This document shows, piece by piece, positions 8,085 through 16,300 of a stretch of DNA of 50,713 nucleotides; within the stretch, counting starts at the first letter, position 1, and each line of letters starts with the position of its first letter. The notes under the pieces were generated by a model that worked only from the letters and a program-made list of their open reading frames with translations, did not search any database and had not been told where the DNA came from. Where the stretch lies: assembly GCA_034421575.1 (NCBI GenBank), contig DAOUKG010000024.1, positions 1 to 50,713 on the forward strand. Direction: 5' to 3'. This DNA comes from VXLM01 sp034421575 (GTDB lineage Bacteria; Chloroflexota; Dehalococcoidia; Lucifugimonadales; VXLM01). Both the position numbers and the translations under genes were made by a program.

Positions 8085-8666
8085 CTAGCGCTCCTGTCGG
8101 GAATACAGCAGTGCGATCATCTCATCAATGCTGTCGTCGATAGCCTGCCTTATGTCTCCGCCGTCCTTCCGTCGCAATTCCACCTTCATGCCGAGCAGCT
8201 TGTTGAATAGTTCGAGCACGAGCTGCACGCCTGCCAAGTTCAGGCCCAGGTCCCCCACCAGGTGCTTGATGAGTCGCAGCCGGGCGATATCGAGCTCCGA
8301 GTAGAGCCGGAGCATTCCCTCGGTCCTGGTGGGCCGCACGAGTCCGGCGCGTTCGTACTTGCGGAGCGTCTGCGGGTGCATTTCGAGGATGCGCGCTGCG
8401 ACGCTGATAATGTACACCCCGTCGATTTCCGGTCGCCCAGCGCCTCTGGTCTCATTACCCGTTCGCCCTGAGCCTCTCCCCTCATTCTCCGTTCGTCCTG
8501 AGCTTGTCGAAGGGCCTCGCCGCCCGCCCGTACGGGACGACTCGCGGGCTCTGCTCGCCTCTTCGAGGATGTCTTGAAGCGCTCCCGCTAACCCCGGAGG
8601 GAAAGCGGACGTTCTATTGACAACACCTGAGCGTCTGGTGGAAGGCCTGTCAGGATCGAAGAGCAT
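8085..8666 (-). CDS. hspR: HspR, MerR-type heat-shock repressor, with an unusual N-terminal extension
   Basis: A transcription factor that represses chaperone genes and is tuned by DnaK. The MerR-like DNA-binding domain is clear: YIISVAARILEMHPQTLRKY, then ERAGLVRPTRTEGMLRLYSE, followed by a short coiled segment (LNLAGVQLVLELFNKLLG). Typical HspR starts close to this domain; here about 80 residues precede it, with a low-complexity Arg/Gly/Ser linker encoded partly by a dispersed repeat (8458-8516). The promoter -10 at 8712-8717 rules out the in-frame GTG at 8711, so ATG 8666 is chosen, although its Shine-Dalgarno is weak. First gene of the operon, with a matching operator at 8721-8741, so autorepression is expected. 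Confidence 0.88.
   Translation of the reverse strand: MLFDPDRPSTRRSGVVNRTSAFPPGLAGALQDILEEASRARESSRTGGRRGPSTSSGRTENEGRGSGRTGNETRGAGRPEIDGVYIISVAARILEMHPQTLRKYERAGLVRPTRTEGMLRLYSELDIARLRLIKHLVGDLGLNLAGVQLVLELFNKLLGMKVELRRKDGGDIRQAIDDSIDEMIALLYSRQER
8458..8516. repeat. Dispersed repeat inside hspR coding sequence
   Basis: Two related copies: CGTTCGCCCTGAGCCT (from about 8459) and CGTTCGTCCTGAGCTT followed by GTCGAAGGGCC (8490-8516). The same family lies between genes at 12931-12985. In hspR the insert stays in frame and encodes the Ser/Gly/Arg-rich linker that includes GPSTSSGRTENEG. Confidence 0.6.
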
Positions 8667-8711
8667 ACTAACCAAATGGATTGAAGCGGCGTTATAGTGG
8701 TAACGATGCAC

Positions 8712-8740
8712 ATTGTATAACTTGATACAGAGTATGTCAA
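8712..8740 (-). promoter_or_regulatory. Promoter of the hspR-grpE-dnaK operon
   Basis: Minus strand: perfect TTGACA (8740-8735), 17-base spacer, TACAAT (8717-8712). The expected RNA start is near 8705. The -35 box and part of the spacer lie inside the HAIR-like palindrome. Confidence 0.8.
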
Positions 8741-8741
8741 G
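8721..8741. promoter_or_regulatory. HAIR-type HspR operator
   Basis: CTTGATA, seven bases, TGTCAAG. The described HAIR consensus is CTTGAGT-N7-ACTCAAG; the outer five bases of each arm and the 21-base length match exactly. It overlaps the -35 region of the hspR promoter, the right place for a repressor. Confidence 0.75.
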
Positions 8742-8774
8742 GGAGTTGACTGTAGAGCCGGGCGGTTCCGTTGG

Positions 8775-8797
8775 TCTCTCCTCCGCCGGGGGAGAGA
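8775..8797. repeat. Palindromic repeat of a second dispersed family
   Basis: TCTCTCC and GGAGAGA arms around a CCGCCGG core. Relatives: 1109-1128 and 46200-46221. It lies in the leader between the hspR promoter and the zinc-ribbon gene; I see no other feature in 8742-8931. Confidence 0.5.
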
Positions 8798-8931
8798 TGC
8801 AGAGAAGGGGTGTACAGGACGGCGGGAACTTCTCAAATGGCCGGAACGTCTATCCACTGCGAGGAGCAACTCCCAAACGCGAGGAATCTGAAAGTCTATC
8901 GAGTTTGTCGGAAACGGAAGGAGGAATCGAG

Positions 8932-9144
8932 ATGATTATGTTCAAGGCTTGTCCAAGGTGCCAGGGCGACATGCACCAGAACAGGGATATGTACGGCGAG
9001 TACCGCGAGTGCCTGATGTGCGGCTACATGACCGACATTCGCAAGCCGAGCCTCTTTGGCATGGAGTTGGCTCCGGCCCCGGTACAGAAGAAGGTATCCA
9101 AGCATCCGGCTAGGGCGCGCACCGCCAGCATTCGCGCGGCATAG
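8932..9144 (+). CDS. Small zinc-ribbon protein
   Basis: A 70-residue protein beginning MIMFKACPRCQGDM. Two cysteine pairs, CPRC (7-10) and CLMC (27-30), form a probable four-cysteine zinc ribbon, followed by a basic tail ending RARTASIRAA. The start at 8932 is set by a strong AAGGAGG (8918-8924) seven bases upstream, although the frame is open back to 8713. Function unknown; such ribbons often bind nucleic acid or act as adaptors. It is transcribed alone and ends in a strong terminator. Confidence 0.75.
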   Translation: MIMFKACPRCQGDMHQNRDMYGEYRECLMCGYMTDIRKPSLFGMELAPAPVQKKVSKHPARARTASIRAA

Positions 9145-9180
9145 AACCAAGAGACCAGGCCGGTCACCCGGCCCACATCA

Positions 9181-9222
9181 AAAGGCCCTTTCGGACCTCG
9201 CCCGAAAGGGCCTTTTTCTTTT
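9181..9222 (+). terminator. Strong Rho-independent terminator
   Basis: Perfect 14-bp stem AAAGGCCCTTTCGG / CCGAAAGGGCCTTT with a seven-base loop, then a run of T broken by one C. The leading A run lets it act on the convergent minus-strand gene too. Confidence 0.88.
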
Positions 9223-9266
9223 CCCTACGGATAGGGAACGGGAACGGTTCAGTAGTCTGCCCCCCT

Positions 9267-9878
9267 TTACCAGAAACTGCCGAAGCGCTCTTCCTTCCAG
9301 GGGTCGGCCTCCATGTGGTAGCCGCGCTGCTCCCAGAAGCCGGGCCGGTCGCGGTCCATCAGCTCGATGCCGTTGACCCACTTCGCACTCTTCCATGCGT
9401 ACTTCTTCGGCACGACGAGGCGCAGAGGGCCACCGTGGTCGCGGTCGAGAGGCGCTCCGTCGTGGTTGTAGGCGAAGAGCACATCGTCGTCGTTGAGAAC
9501 GTCCAGGGCGAGGTTGGTCGTGTACCCGCCGAAGCAGTGCACCATGACGTGCGACGCCTCAGGCTTCGGGTCGACGAGGCCGATCACCTCCGAGAACGAC
9601 ACGCCCTCCCAGGTGTTTTCGAGTCTGCTCCACTGCGTCACGCAATGAAACTCGGCATCGATCGTCACCTTTGGGAGCGACATGAACTCATCCCAGTTCA
9701 GCGACTTCTCCTCACCGACCAGACCGAATATGTCGAACCGCCACGTATCGAGGTCGATGCTCGGCGGCGCGTCGAACGTCATGATCGGGAACTTATCGGT
9801 AACGTACTGGCCGGGAGGCGCGGTGACGCCCTCCTGCTTCTTGATCGACTTCGTTCCGGTGAGCCTCTTGAACAGCAT
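9267..9878 (-). CDS. Sulfite-oxidase-like molybdopterin-dependent oxidoreductase
   Basis: A 203-residue protein made almost wholly of the sulfite-oxidase molybdopterin domain. The molybdenum-ligating cysteine is in AEFHCVTQWSRLENTWEG; the family blocks HVMVHCFGGYTTNL, DHGGPLRLVVPKKYAWKSAKWVNGIEL and GFWEQRGYHMEADPW are all present. There is no twin-arginine signal peptide, haem domain or dimerisation domain, so it is a short cytosolic member whose electron partner and substrate are unknown. ATG 9878 is chosen because GAGGTG sits five bases upstream; an in-frame start at 9941 would add 21 atypical residues. It needs the cofactor made by the genes at 31.8-36 kb. Confidence 0.87.
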   Translation of the reverse strand: MLFKRLTGTKSIKKQEGVTAPPGQYVTDKFPIMTFDAPPSIDLDTWRFDIFGLVGEEKSLNWDEFMSLPKVTIDAEFHCVTQWSRLENTWEGVSFSEVIGLVDPKPEASHVMVHCFGGYTTNLALDVLNDDDVLFAYNHDGAPLDRDHGGPLRLVVPKKYAWKSAKWVNGIELMDRDRPGFWEQRGYHMEADPWKEERFGSFW

Positions 9879-10114
9879 ATCGACACCTCGAATGGGTATT
9901 GGGAATTCGATTGCGACGCGCCTGGCATCCTGACGCTGCAATCATACTATACAACGTCCTCATGCCTCCGATGGACTGCATCCCGGAGCAACTCTGGGCG
10001 GGAGTTCACCTAATTGTTATCGTTTCGGGATTCGAGGCTGGTAGACCCACTGCATTCCTCCCAGTCAACTGGCGTATAATTGCGCGAAATCGGCGCGGAG
10101 GAGACTGAAAGAGA

Positions 10115-10945
10115 ATGGAGCAACTGCGCATCCTCAACATCGGGGGGCACCCAAAGGACTGCATCCTCTACGCGGGAGGCACCATCGCGAAGCACGTCCA
10201 GAGAGGCGACCACGTCACGATACTGACCCCGTACACCGGCATGTCGCACCACCTGACCGGCATCAATGCCTATCGCGACTCGGGCAAGATGCCCGACATG
10301 GACGAACTGGTCGGTGAACGTCGCAAGGAGTTGGAAGCCGCCGCCGCCGTGCTTGGAGTAACCGACGTGCGGTTCCTTGGCTACGACGACTCGATCACCA
10401 CCATCCAGCCGGAGATAGTCAGTGACATTGCGGACGCGATCGGCGAGGTTGCCCCGCACGTCGTCATCACCCATTGGCCTCACGATACCGTCGGCGCGCA
10501 CGCCCTGGCCACCCAGATGCTCCTCATTGCCACCGACACCGCCGCAGGCATCCGTGAGGGCAAGAGCTACGCCCCAACCGGAGGCGACACCGGAGGTTGG
10601 ACCGCCCAGATCTTCTACCACGACCAGCGCGGGCGCACCAACGTCCTCGAAAGCCTGAATCCCAGGATGCCCGACACGATCATCGACATCACGGACGTCG
10701 TAAAGCTCAAGGCCGAGGCGATGAACAAGTTCACGTCCCAGCACTATACCGAGGGAGGCGGGCTCCAGCGGAAGCTCGGCGAGGTGCTTGACGGAGGCAT
10801 TGCAGGACTTCACATGCGTGTCCCCTACGCGGAGGCGTTCCTTCGGCACAATCCCGAACTCCATGAATACCTGCCGGTCAGCGAGTACGGCATGAAGATC
10901 TCGCGCGAGACAACGACCGAATTCGTCTCCCAGATGGTGCTCTAG
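10115..10945 (+). CDS. PIG-L (LmbE-like) deacetylase family protein with altered active-site motif
   Basis: A 276-residue protein with the Rossmann-like fold of zinc N-acetylglucosamine deacetylases such as MshB. Usual members open with AHPDD; here the block is GGHPKDC, so His12 and Asp15 (zinc ligands) remain while the first aspartate, the catalytic base in MshB, is lysine. The third ligand is likely His129 in HWPHDTVGAHA. Activity may be changed or lost. A TATAAT at 10075-10080 could be the -10 box; the -35 is poor. The stop codon directly abuts the ATG of the dehydrogenase gene, so the two are probably one operon acting on one substrate, perhaps a sugar derivative. Confidence 0.82.
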   Translation: MEQLRILNIGGHPKDCILYAGGTIAKHVQRGDHVTILTPYTGMSHHLTGINAYRDSGKMPDMDELVGERRKELEAAAAVLGVTDVRFLGYDDSITTIQPEIVSDIADAIGEVAPHVVITHWPHDTVGAHALATQMLLIATDTAAGIREGKSYAPTGGDTGGWTAQIFYHDQRGRTNVLESLNPRMPDTIIDITDVVKLKAEAMNKFTSQHYTEGGGLQRKLGEVLDGGIAGLHMRVPYAEAFLRHNPELHEYLPVSEYGMKISRETTTEFVSQMVL

Positions 10946-11923
10946 ATGAGGGCCGCGCGACTGGTCGGACCCCGAAACTTCGAGATAGTCGATGCACCCG
11001 TCCCAACCGTGTCCGACGGGAACTGCCTTGTAGAGATCGAGAGCTGGTCGATCTGCGGGAGCGACATCCGGCACACCTACGGCACCGTTCTCGACGAGGA
11101 AGACTATCCCATGCAGATCGGTCATCCCGCCCACGAGATCGCGGGGACGGTCGTAGAGACCCGCTCCGAACGCTTCCGCGAGGGTGACCGTGTCATCGTC
11201 CTGCCGACGAGCGATACGGCACTCGTCGAGTACATTGAAGCCCTGCCGGAGCGAATGATCGCACTCCCGGACGACGGCCCGATGAGTGAGTGGCTCATGT
11301 GCCAGCCGTCGGGCACCGTCATCTATGGCTGCCAGCAGCTGGGAACTCTGCTGGGTAAAAACGCCGTCGTGCTGGGGCAGGGCGCCATCGGACTCGCCTT
11401 CACGGCGATACTCGCCCGCTCCGGCGTTTCCAACGTCATCGCCGTCGATCCGCTCGACTATCGTCTCGAATACTCCACGAAGTTCGGCGCCACACACACC
11501 GTCAATCCCACGACGGTCCCCACCGAGGAGGCCGTGCTGGACATTCTCGGCGGCGAGAAGCCCGACATAGTCGTCGAGGCAGCAGGGTACCCCGACACGC
11601 TCAACAACGCCTTGAGGCTGATTAAGAGCTTCGGCATCGTGCTCATGTTCGGCATCCAGCAGAAGAGTAGGGAGAACGGATTCGTCGTCCCGATGGAGTA
11701 TAAGGACTTTCGCGGCAGCAACGGACAACTGAAGACGGTAGCGGCAGGCCACACGAAGGATATTCGCTCACACATCGAACTGATGGTGGAACTCAAGCAG
11801 CGTGGATGGTGGGACCCGGCGGAGCTTATCACGCACCGTCTGCCATTTGAGGAAGTCCAGCGCGCATTCGACATGTACGTCGACCACGACGATGGCATCG
11901 TCAAGGTCGTGATGGGACGCTAG
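10946..11923 (+). CDS. Zinc-dependent MDR-family dehydrogenase
   Basis: A 325-residue medium-chain dehydrogenase/reductase that would oxidise an alcohol or polyol with NAD(P). Catalytic zinc ligands look present: Cys37 in SICGSD, His60 and Glu64 in GHPAHE. The nucleotide-binding loop is GQGAIG (144-149). The four-cysteine structural zinc lobe of classical alcohol dehydrogenases is absent, and the protein is somewhat short. It starts at the base after the upstream PIG-L stop codon. The pairing hints at sequential processing of a sugar-like compound, which is inference. Confidence 0.86.
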   Translation: MRAARLVGPRNFEIVDAPVPTVSDGNCLVEIESWSICGSDIRHTYGTVLDEEDYPMQIGHPAHEIAGTVVETRSERFREGDRVIVLPTSDTALVEYIEALPERMIALPDDGPMSEWLMCQPSGTVIYGCQQLGTLLGKNAVVLGQGAIGLAFTAILARSGVSNVIAVDPLDYRLEYSTKFGATHTVNPTTVPTEEAVLDILGGEKPDIVVEAAGYPDTLNNALRLIKSFGIVLMFGIQQKSRENGFVVPMEYKDFRGSNGQLKTVAAGHTKDIRSHIELMVELKQRGWWDPAELITHRLPFEEVQRAFDMYVDHDDGIVKVVMGR

Positions 11924-11972
11924 CGGTTCAGCACCATAGATTTGAGGGGTAACAAGGCAAGTACTGGGCAGG

Positions 11973-12058
11973 GGCGGGTTTGAAACCCGCCTCTACGACG
12001 GGTGGTGGGGCGGTATCGGGGGCGGGCAACCACAAGAGTTGCCCCTACGACGGGTAGT
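11973..12058. repeat. Two hairpin-plus-tail repeat units in a gene-free stretch
   Basis: Unit one: GGCGGGTTT-G-AAACCCGCC (11973-11991), then TCTACGACGGGTGGT. Unit two: GGGCAAC / GTTGCCC around a seven-base loop (12024-12044), then CTACGACGGGTAGT. Different stems carry the same 3-prime tail, typical of a mobile intergenic repeat. The rest of 11924-12352 holds a promoter (12183-12212) and no gene I can support. Confidence 0.6.
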
Positions 12059-12182
12059 TCGGGGGTTGCTTTCAGGGTAATGAAAGCTTCCGGGGTTACT
12101 CAACCGTCTCCGAAGCTCCCGCCCCGACAACGCCGCCATTTCCACTTTACAAAAAACTCCCCAAAACTCGTCGATTCCCGCC

Positions 12183-12212
12183 TTGACACGCGGAACACAA
12201 GTTCGGTACAGT
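12183..12212 (+). promoter_or_regulatory. Probable promoter of the VOC-family gene
   Basis: Perfect TTGACA (12183-12188), 18-base spacer, TACAGT (12207-12212). It would give a leader of about 135 bases before the TTG start at 12353. Confidence 0.55.
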
Positions 12213-12352
12213 TGTTCTTGTCGATCGACTCATGTTCGCAGGCTCCTCAGGAACTACCCCATATGCAAACCCCCGGAGGGGCCTGCCTACATTTCGACAA
12301 ACCAAGAACGTCGGCATCGGTCGGCAAGGCAATTCAAAAGAGGAGAAACAAT

Positions 12353-12724
12353 TTGCCAAATCCAGTCGTACACTTCGAGATTCTAGGGAAGGACCATGAG
12401 GCCCTTCAGCAGTACTACCGCGACCTCTTCGATTGGAACATCACCCAGGCCTCGCCCGAATTCCCGTATGGCATCGTAAGCGCGGAGGAGCAGGGCGCGG
12501 GCATCGGCGGAGGCGTCGGCTCCAGCATGGACGGCAACCCGCAACTGACGTTCTACGTCGAGGTCGACGACATCCAGGCTTCACTCGACAGAGCTGTCGA
12601 GCTCGGCGGCGAGATCGTCATGCCCGTCACCGTCATCCCCGGAATGGTCATCTTCGCCCACTTCAAAGACATCGAGGGAAACCTCATCGGCATCGTATCC
12701 TCGGAGACCCCGCCCACCGAGTAG
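12353..12724 (+). CDS. VOC-superfamily (glyoxalase-like) protein
   Basis: A 123-residue single-unit vicinal-oxygen-chelate protein. VVHFEILGKDHEALQQYYRDLFDWNI is the typical opening, and the C-terminal half shows FYVEVDDIQASLDRAVELGGEIVMP and FAHFKDIEGNLIGI. Metal-binding residues of true glyoxalases are only partly evident (His7), so the reaction is unknown; proteins of this size often resemble PhnB/YdcR-like members. The start is TTG at 12353, supported by AGGAG nine bases upstream; upstream in-frame codons look non-coding. A single-gene unit. Confidence 0.83.
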   Translation: MPNPVVHFEILGKDHEALQQYYRDLFDWNITQASPEFPYGIVSAEEQGAGIGGGVGSSMDGNPQLTFYVEVDDIQASLDRAVELGGEIVMPVTVIPGMVIFAHFKDIEGNLIGIVSSETPPTE

Positions 12725-12895
12725 AAGTGTGTTGGGAGGCGGCGACAGGACCGGAATGTTACAGAATGTTACACATTTCCAAGCTCTTCACCTTCGCACT
12801 GTCGCTCCCGCACTACTCATGAGCGAGGAAACCCGCCGTGCTAAATGAGGATCGACTGCCCCTGGGAACCACCTCAAAGTACCCTTCGGTCAGCC

Positions 12896-13187
12896 TCGAG
12901 CAGAAAGGCGGAAGGGCACGACAAGGCCTCGTTCGCCCTGAGCAGTGTTATGTCCCGCGCCCTTCGGCAAGCTCAGGCCGAACGGGGTCGTGCAGGAGTG
13001 TTAGTAACTGCCTTACGACCTCTTTTCCCCCTCTGCGCTCTCTGTGTTCTCTGTGGTGAATATTCGTTCTGTATCGAGCAGCTACTTAGAAGCCTGTCGA
13101 AGGGTGAAGCCGCGCCTTCGCTGTTGGCCCTTATTCCGAGGCACGACCAGATAAGGGCCTGCCCCGGACTCGCATCGGGGCAGGCCC
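12896..13187. repeat. Cluster of dispersed intergenic repeats
   Basis: 12931-12945 (GTTCGCCCTGAGCAG) and 12960-12985 (CCCTTCGGCAAGCTCAGG then CCGAACGG) are opposite halves of the repeat found inside hspR. At about 13025-13057 there is a CTCTGCGCTCTCTGTGTTC-type run. At 13155-13187 a 12-bp perfect stem GGGCCTGCCCCG / CGGGGCAGGCCC has no T tract. The stretch 12725-13308 contains no supportable gene. Confidence 0.55.
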
Positions 13188-13260
13188 CCAGGCGTACTCA
13201 TTGCAGTGACAGTATTACGCCTATTGTCCTGTCTTCCTTACATTAACCGCTGACAGCCTG

Positions 13261-13290
13261 TTGACCTCCCATCCAATGCCTTGCTACACT
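13261..13290 (+). promoter_or_regulatory. Promoter of the LuxR-type ATPase regulator
   Basis: TTGACC (13261-13266), 18-base spacer, TACACT (13285-13290). The spacing and -10 sequence equal those of the hicB-like promoter at 44710-44739. Expected RNA start near 13297. Confidence 0.55.
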
Positions 13291-13308
13291 CCGGCCACCT
13301 TGTCATAG

Positions 13309-16300
13309 TTGCCGGAACACCTCGTGACGGTTCACACCCAGACCTACGCACAGATGCCCGATGAGACCCCGTTCGTCGGGCGACAGGCGGAACTCGCGCG
13401 AGTGCGCTCCCACCTCGATGCGGCGTTGGAGGGTTCCGGGCGAATAGTCATGCTTGCCGGAGAACCCGGAATCGGCAAGACCCGCACCGCCCTTGAGCTT
13501 GAGCGATACGCGGTGGACCGCGGCTTCCATGTCCTCTGGGGCCACAGCTATGAGGAGGAGGGAGCGCCTCCCTATTGGACATGGGTACAGCCCATCCGCT
13601 CTTACGTCGAAAGCGCCGCACCCGACCGCCTTCGCGACGAGATGCGAGAGGGCGCCCTGGAGATATCCGAGATCGTCCCCGAGGTGCGCGACCTCATCCC
13701 GGAACATCCCGACATCCTCGTCGGTGAGGCGCCGGAACAGGCCCGCTTCCGCCTGTTCGATGCCGTCACGAGCTTCTTTCTGAGGGCTTCGTCCCACTGC
13801 CCACTGCTCATAGTCCTCGACAACCTCCACTGGGGCCACCACTCATCGCTCCTCCTCCTCAACTTCCTCGCCTCCGCTATCGACGATCACCGTATCCTCA
13901 TCGTCGGGACCTATCGCGATGAGGACATCACCCGCGGCCATCCCCTCATCCGGGCGCTTGGAGACCTCAATCGCCTGGACCACTTCGATAGGCTGATATT
14001 GAGGGGACTGACCGCAGCCGACATAGGTGAACTGATCCCCGAGACCTGCGAGGCACACGCGCATGGCCGCCTCGCCGAGATGATCCACCTCCACACCGAG
14101 GGCAACTCCTTCTTCGTCACCGAGTTGGTGCGGCTCCTCTACCAGGAGGGCGTTCTCCACGGGAACGCGTCCCAGGCTGAGACCCTCCTCCGCGATCGTG
14201 TCCCTGCCGGAGTCCGGGAGGTGATCGGCAGGCATCTCGACCGCCTCAGCGACCCGTGCAGCAGCGCCCTCTCCATAGCTTCGGTAATCGGCAGAGAGTT
14301 CTCGCTGGAGCAGCTGCTGGCGCTTCCATCCGAGTCATACACCGATATGGGGCTCACCGGTAATTCCGCACAGGTCATGGACGCAGTCGACGAGGCCATC
14401 GCCTCCCGCCTGATCGAAGAGGTCGACCACGCCGCCGGTCGCTTCCGGTTCGTCCACGCCCTCATCAGGCGCACCCTTTCGGCCGAGTTGTCCACCACGA
14501 CGAAGATCCGCCTCCACGCTCGGATCGCCGAGACCTTTGAGCGACTCTATGCAAACGGAGCCAATGGCCGGCTCGGCGAGCTGGTGCGTCACTTCTCCGA
14601 AGCCGAGGCTCTCCTGGGAAGCGACAAGCTGATCACATACCTCATCCTGGCCGGTGAGCAGGCGCTCAGCACCTACGCCTATGAGGAAGCGCTCGCATAC
14701 TTCCGGCAGGCGCTCGCGGCAATGGAGGAGTCTGAGACCGACGGACGCCTGGCTTCGATACTGTTCGGACTGGGCAGGTCGCAGGTCGCGACCGCGCAGC
14801 GTCACGAGATGCAGGACGCCGTCGAGACCCTCACCCGCGCGTTCGATTGCTACGAGAAGACCGGCGACGTGGAAATGGCCCTGCAGGTCGCCGAGTACCC
14901 GGTCATGGCCACCACCGGCATCACGGGCATCACCCACCTCCTCTCTCTCGCCCTCGACATGGCCGGACCGGACTCCCACCGCTCCGGTCGCCTGTGGGGT
15001 AGATACATTCGCGCCGCCGCCTTGGAGCGTGGCGACTACGAAGAGGCCGACGACGCCTATCGCCGCGCCGTCGAGATCGCACGTCGCGAGAGCGACATAG
15101 CCCTGGAGGTTCACGCCTCCGCCGACGCCGGCAGCGTCGACGGCTACTACCTCGAACTCACGCAGGGACTTGAGAAGTGCCTGCGCGCAATCGACCTCGC
15201 CGACCGCGTCCGAAGACCGGATCTGGAGGCTACCGCCCTCAACTGGGCTGCCACCATCCTGCTCATCACGGGTCGTCCCGTCCGTGCGCGCCACTACGCA
15301 GAGGCATGTCTCGCCAACGCGGAAAAGCTGCGCGACGGCTACCGGATCGCAGGGGCAATCGACAACCTCGAAGACCTGGCCCGCCTTGAAGGCAACTGGG
15401 ACCTGGCGCGTGAACTCAGCGATCACGGACTTCGCATCACCCCGCGTGATGGACGCCTGCTGGCTTTCAGGGCCGTCCTGGAATACGACTCGGGCGCTGA
15501 CGACCAGGGCAACGTCTTCCTTGAGCGACTGATCGAGGCAATCGAGGACCGGGAAATCGGTCCCACGCTCCTCAACACCTGCGCCGCCTTATGCCTTCCG
15601 GTCATCACCGAGATCACAGGAAGAAACGCTCACGCCGACCTCGCTCGCCTGGCAGCCGAACGAGTGATGGGATCGCCGGAAGCGCCTCGCGGACTCCTCC
15701 TCTCCGCTCGTGCCGGACGCGCCCTCAACGTCCTTGCTCACAGGGATGTCGATGCCGCCGCTAATCTCTACGAGCGCCTCCTGCCATATTCCGGGATCAT
15801 GGTCTACGGCGGCGTCACGGCGGTCGACCGCATCCTGGGTCTGCTGGCCGGACTGACGGGCAATGTCGACCGCGCCGGTTCGCACTTCACCGCCGCCGCC
15901 AAGCTATGCCACCGGGCAGGCTACCGGCCGGAATACGCGTGGAACGCCTATAGCTGGGCCGCCGTGCTCTCAGGCGCCTACGCCGACACGACAGTAAAGA
16001 AGTCGCGCCCTGACGCCAACGGAACGGAACGGGCCCTGTCTCTCCTCGACGAGGCCCTCGATATCGCCCATGAGCTTGGAATGGGCCCTCTGGCTACCAA
16101 GTCGTCCGACTTGATCGAATCCATACGCAGTCGGGCGACCCGCGTCGTTGAGTATCCGGACGGACTCACCCGCCGTGAGGTCGAAGTGCTCCGCGTCCTG
16201 GCCCAAGGGAAGACGAATCCCCAGATCGGGGAGGAACTGTTCATCAGCCTCAACACCGTCACCCGCCACCTGAGTCACATCTTTGACAAGACCGGCGCGA

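Noticed and set aside
8713..8931. Longer N-terminus for the zinc-ribbon protein
   Set aside because: The added part includes a palindromic repeat and overlaps the hspR promoter; the strong AAGGAGG fits the ATG at 8932.
10010..11752. 580-codon minus-strand open frame opposite the PIG-L and dehydrogenase genes
   Set aside because: Both plus-strand proteins have clear family motifs; the reverse frame is a GC-driven shadow.
13155..13187. 12-bp GC stem as a terminator of the VOC gene
   Set aside because: It lies over 400 bases after the stop and lacks a T tract; treated as a repeat instead.
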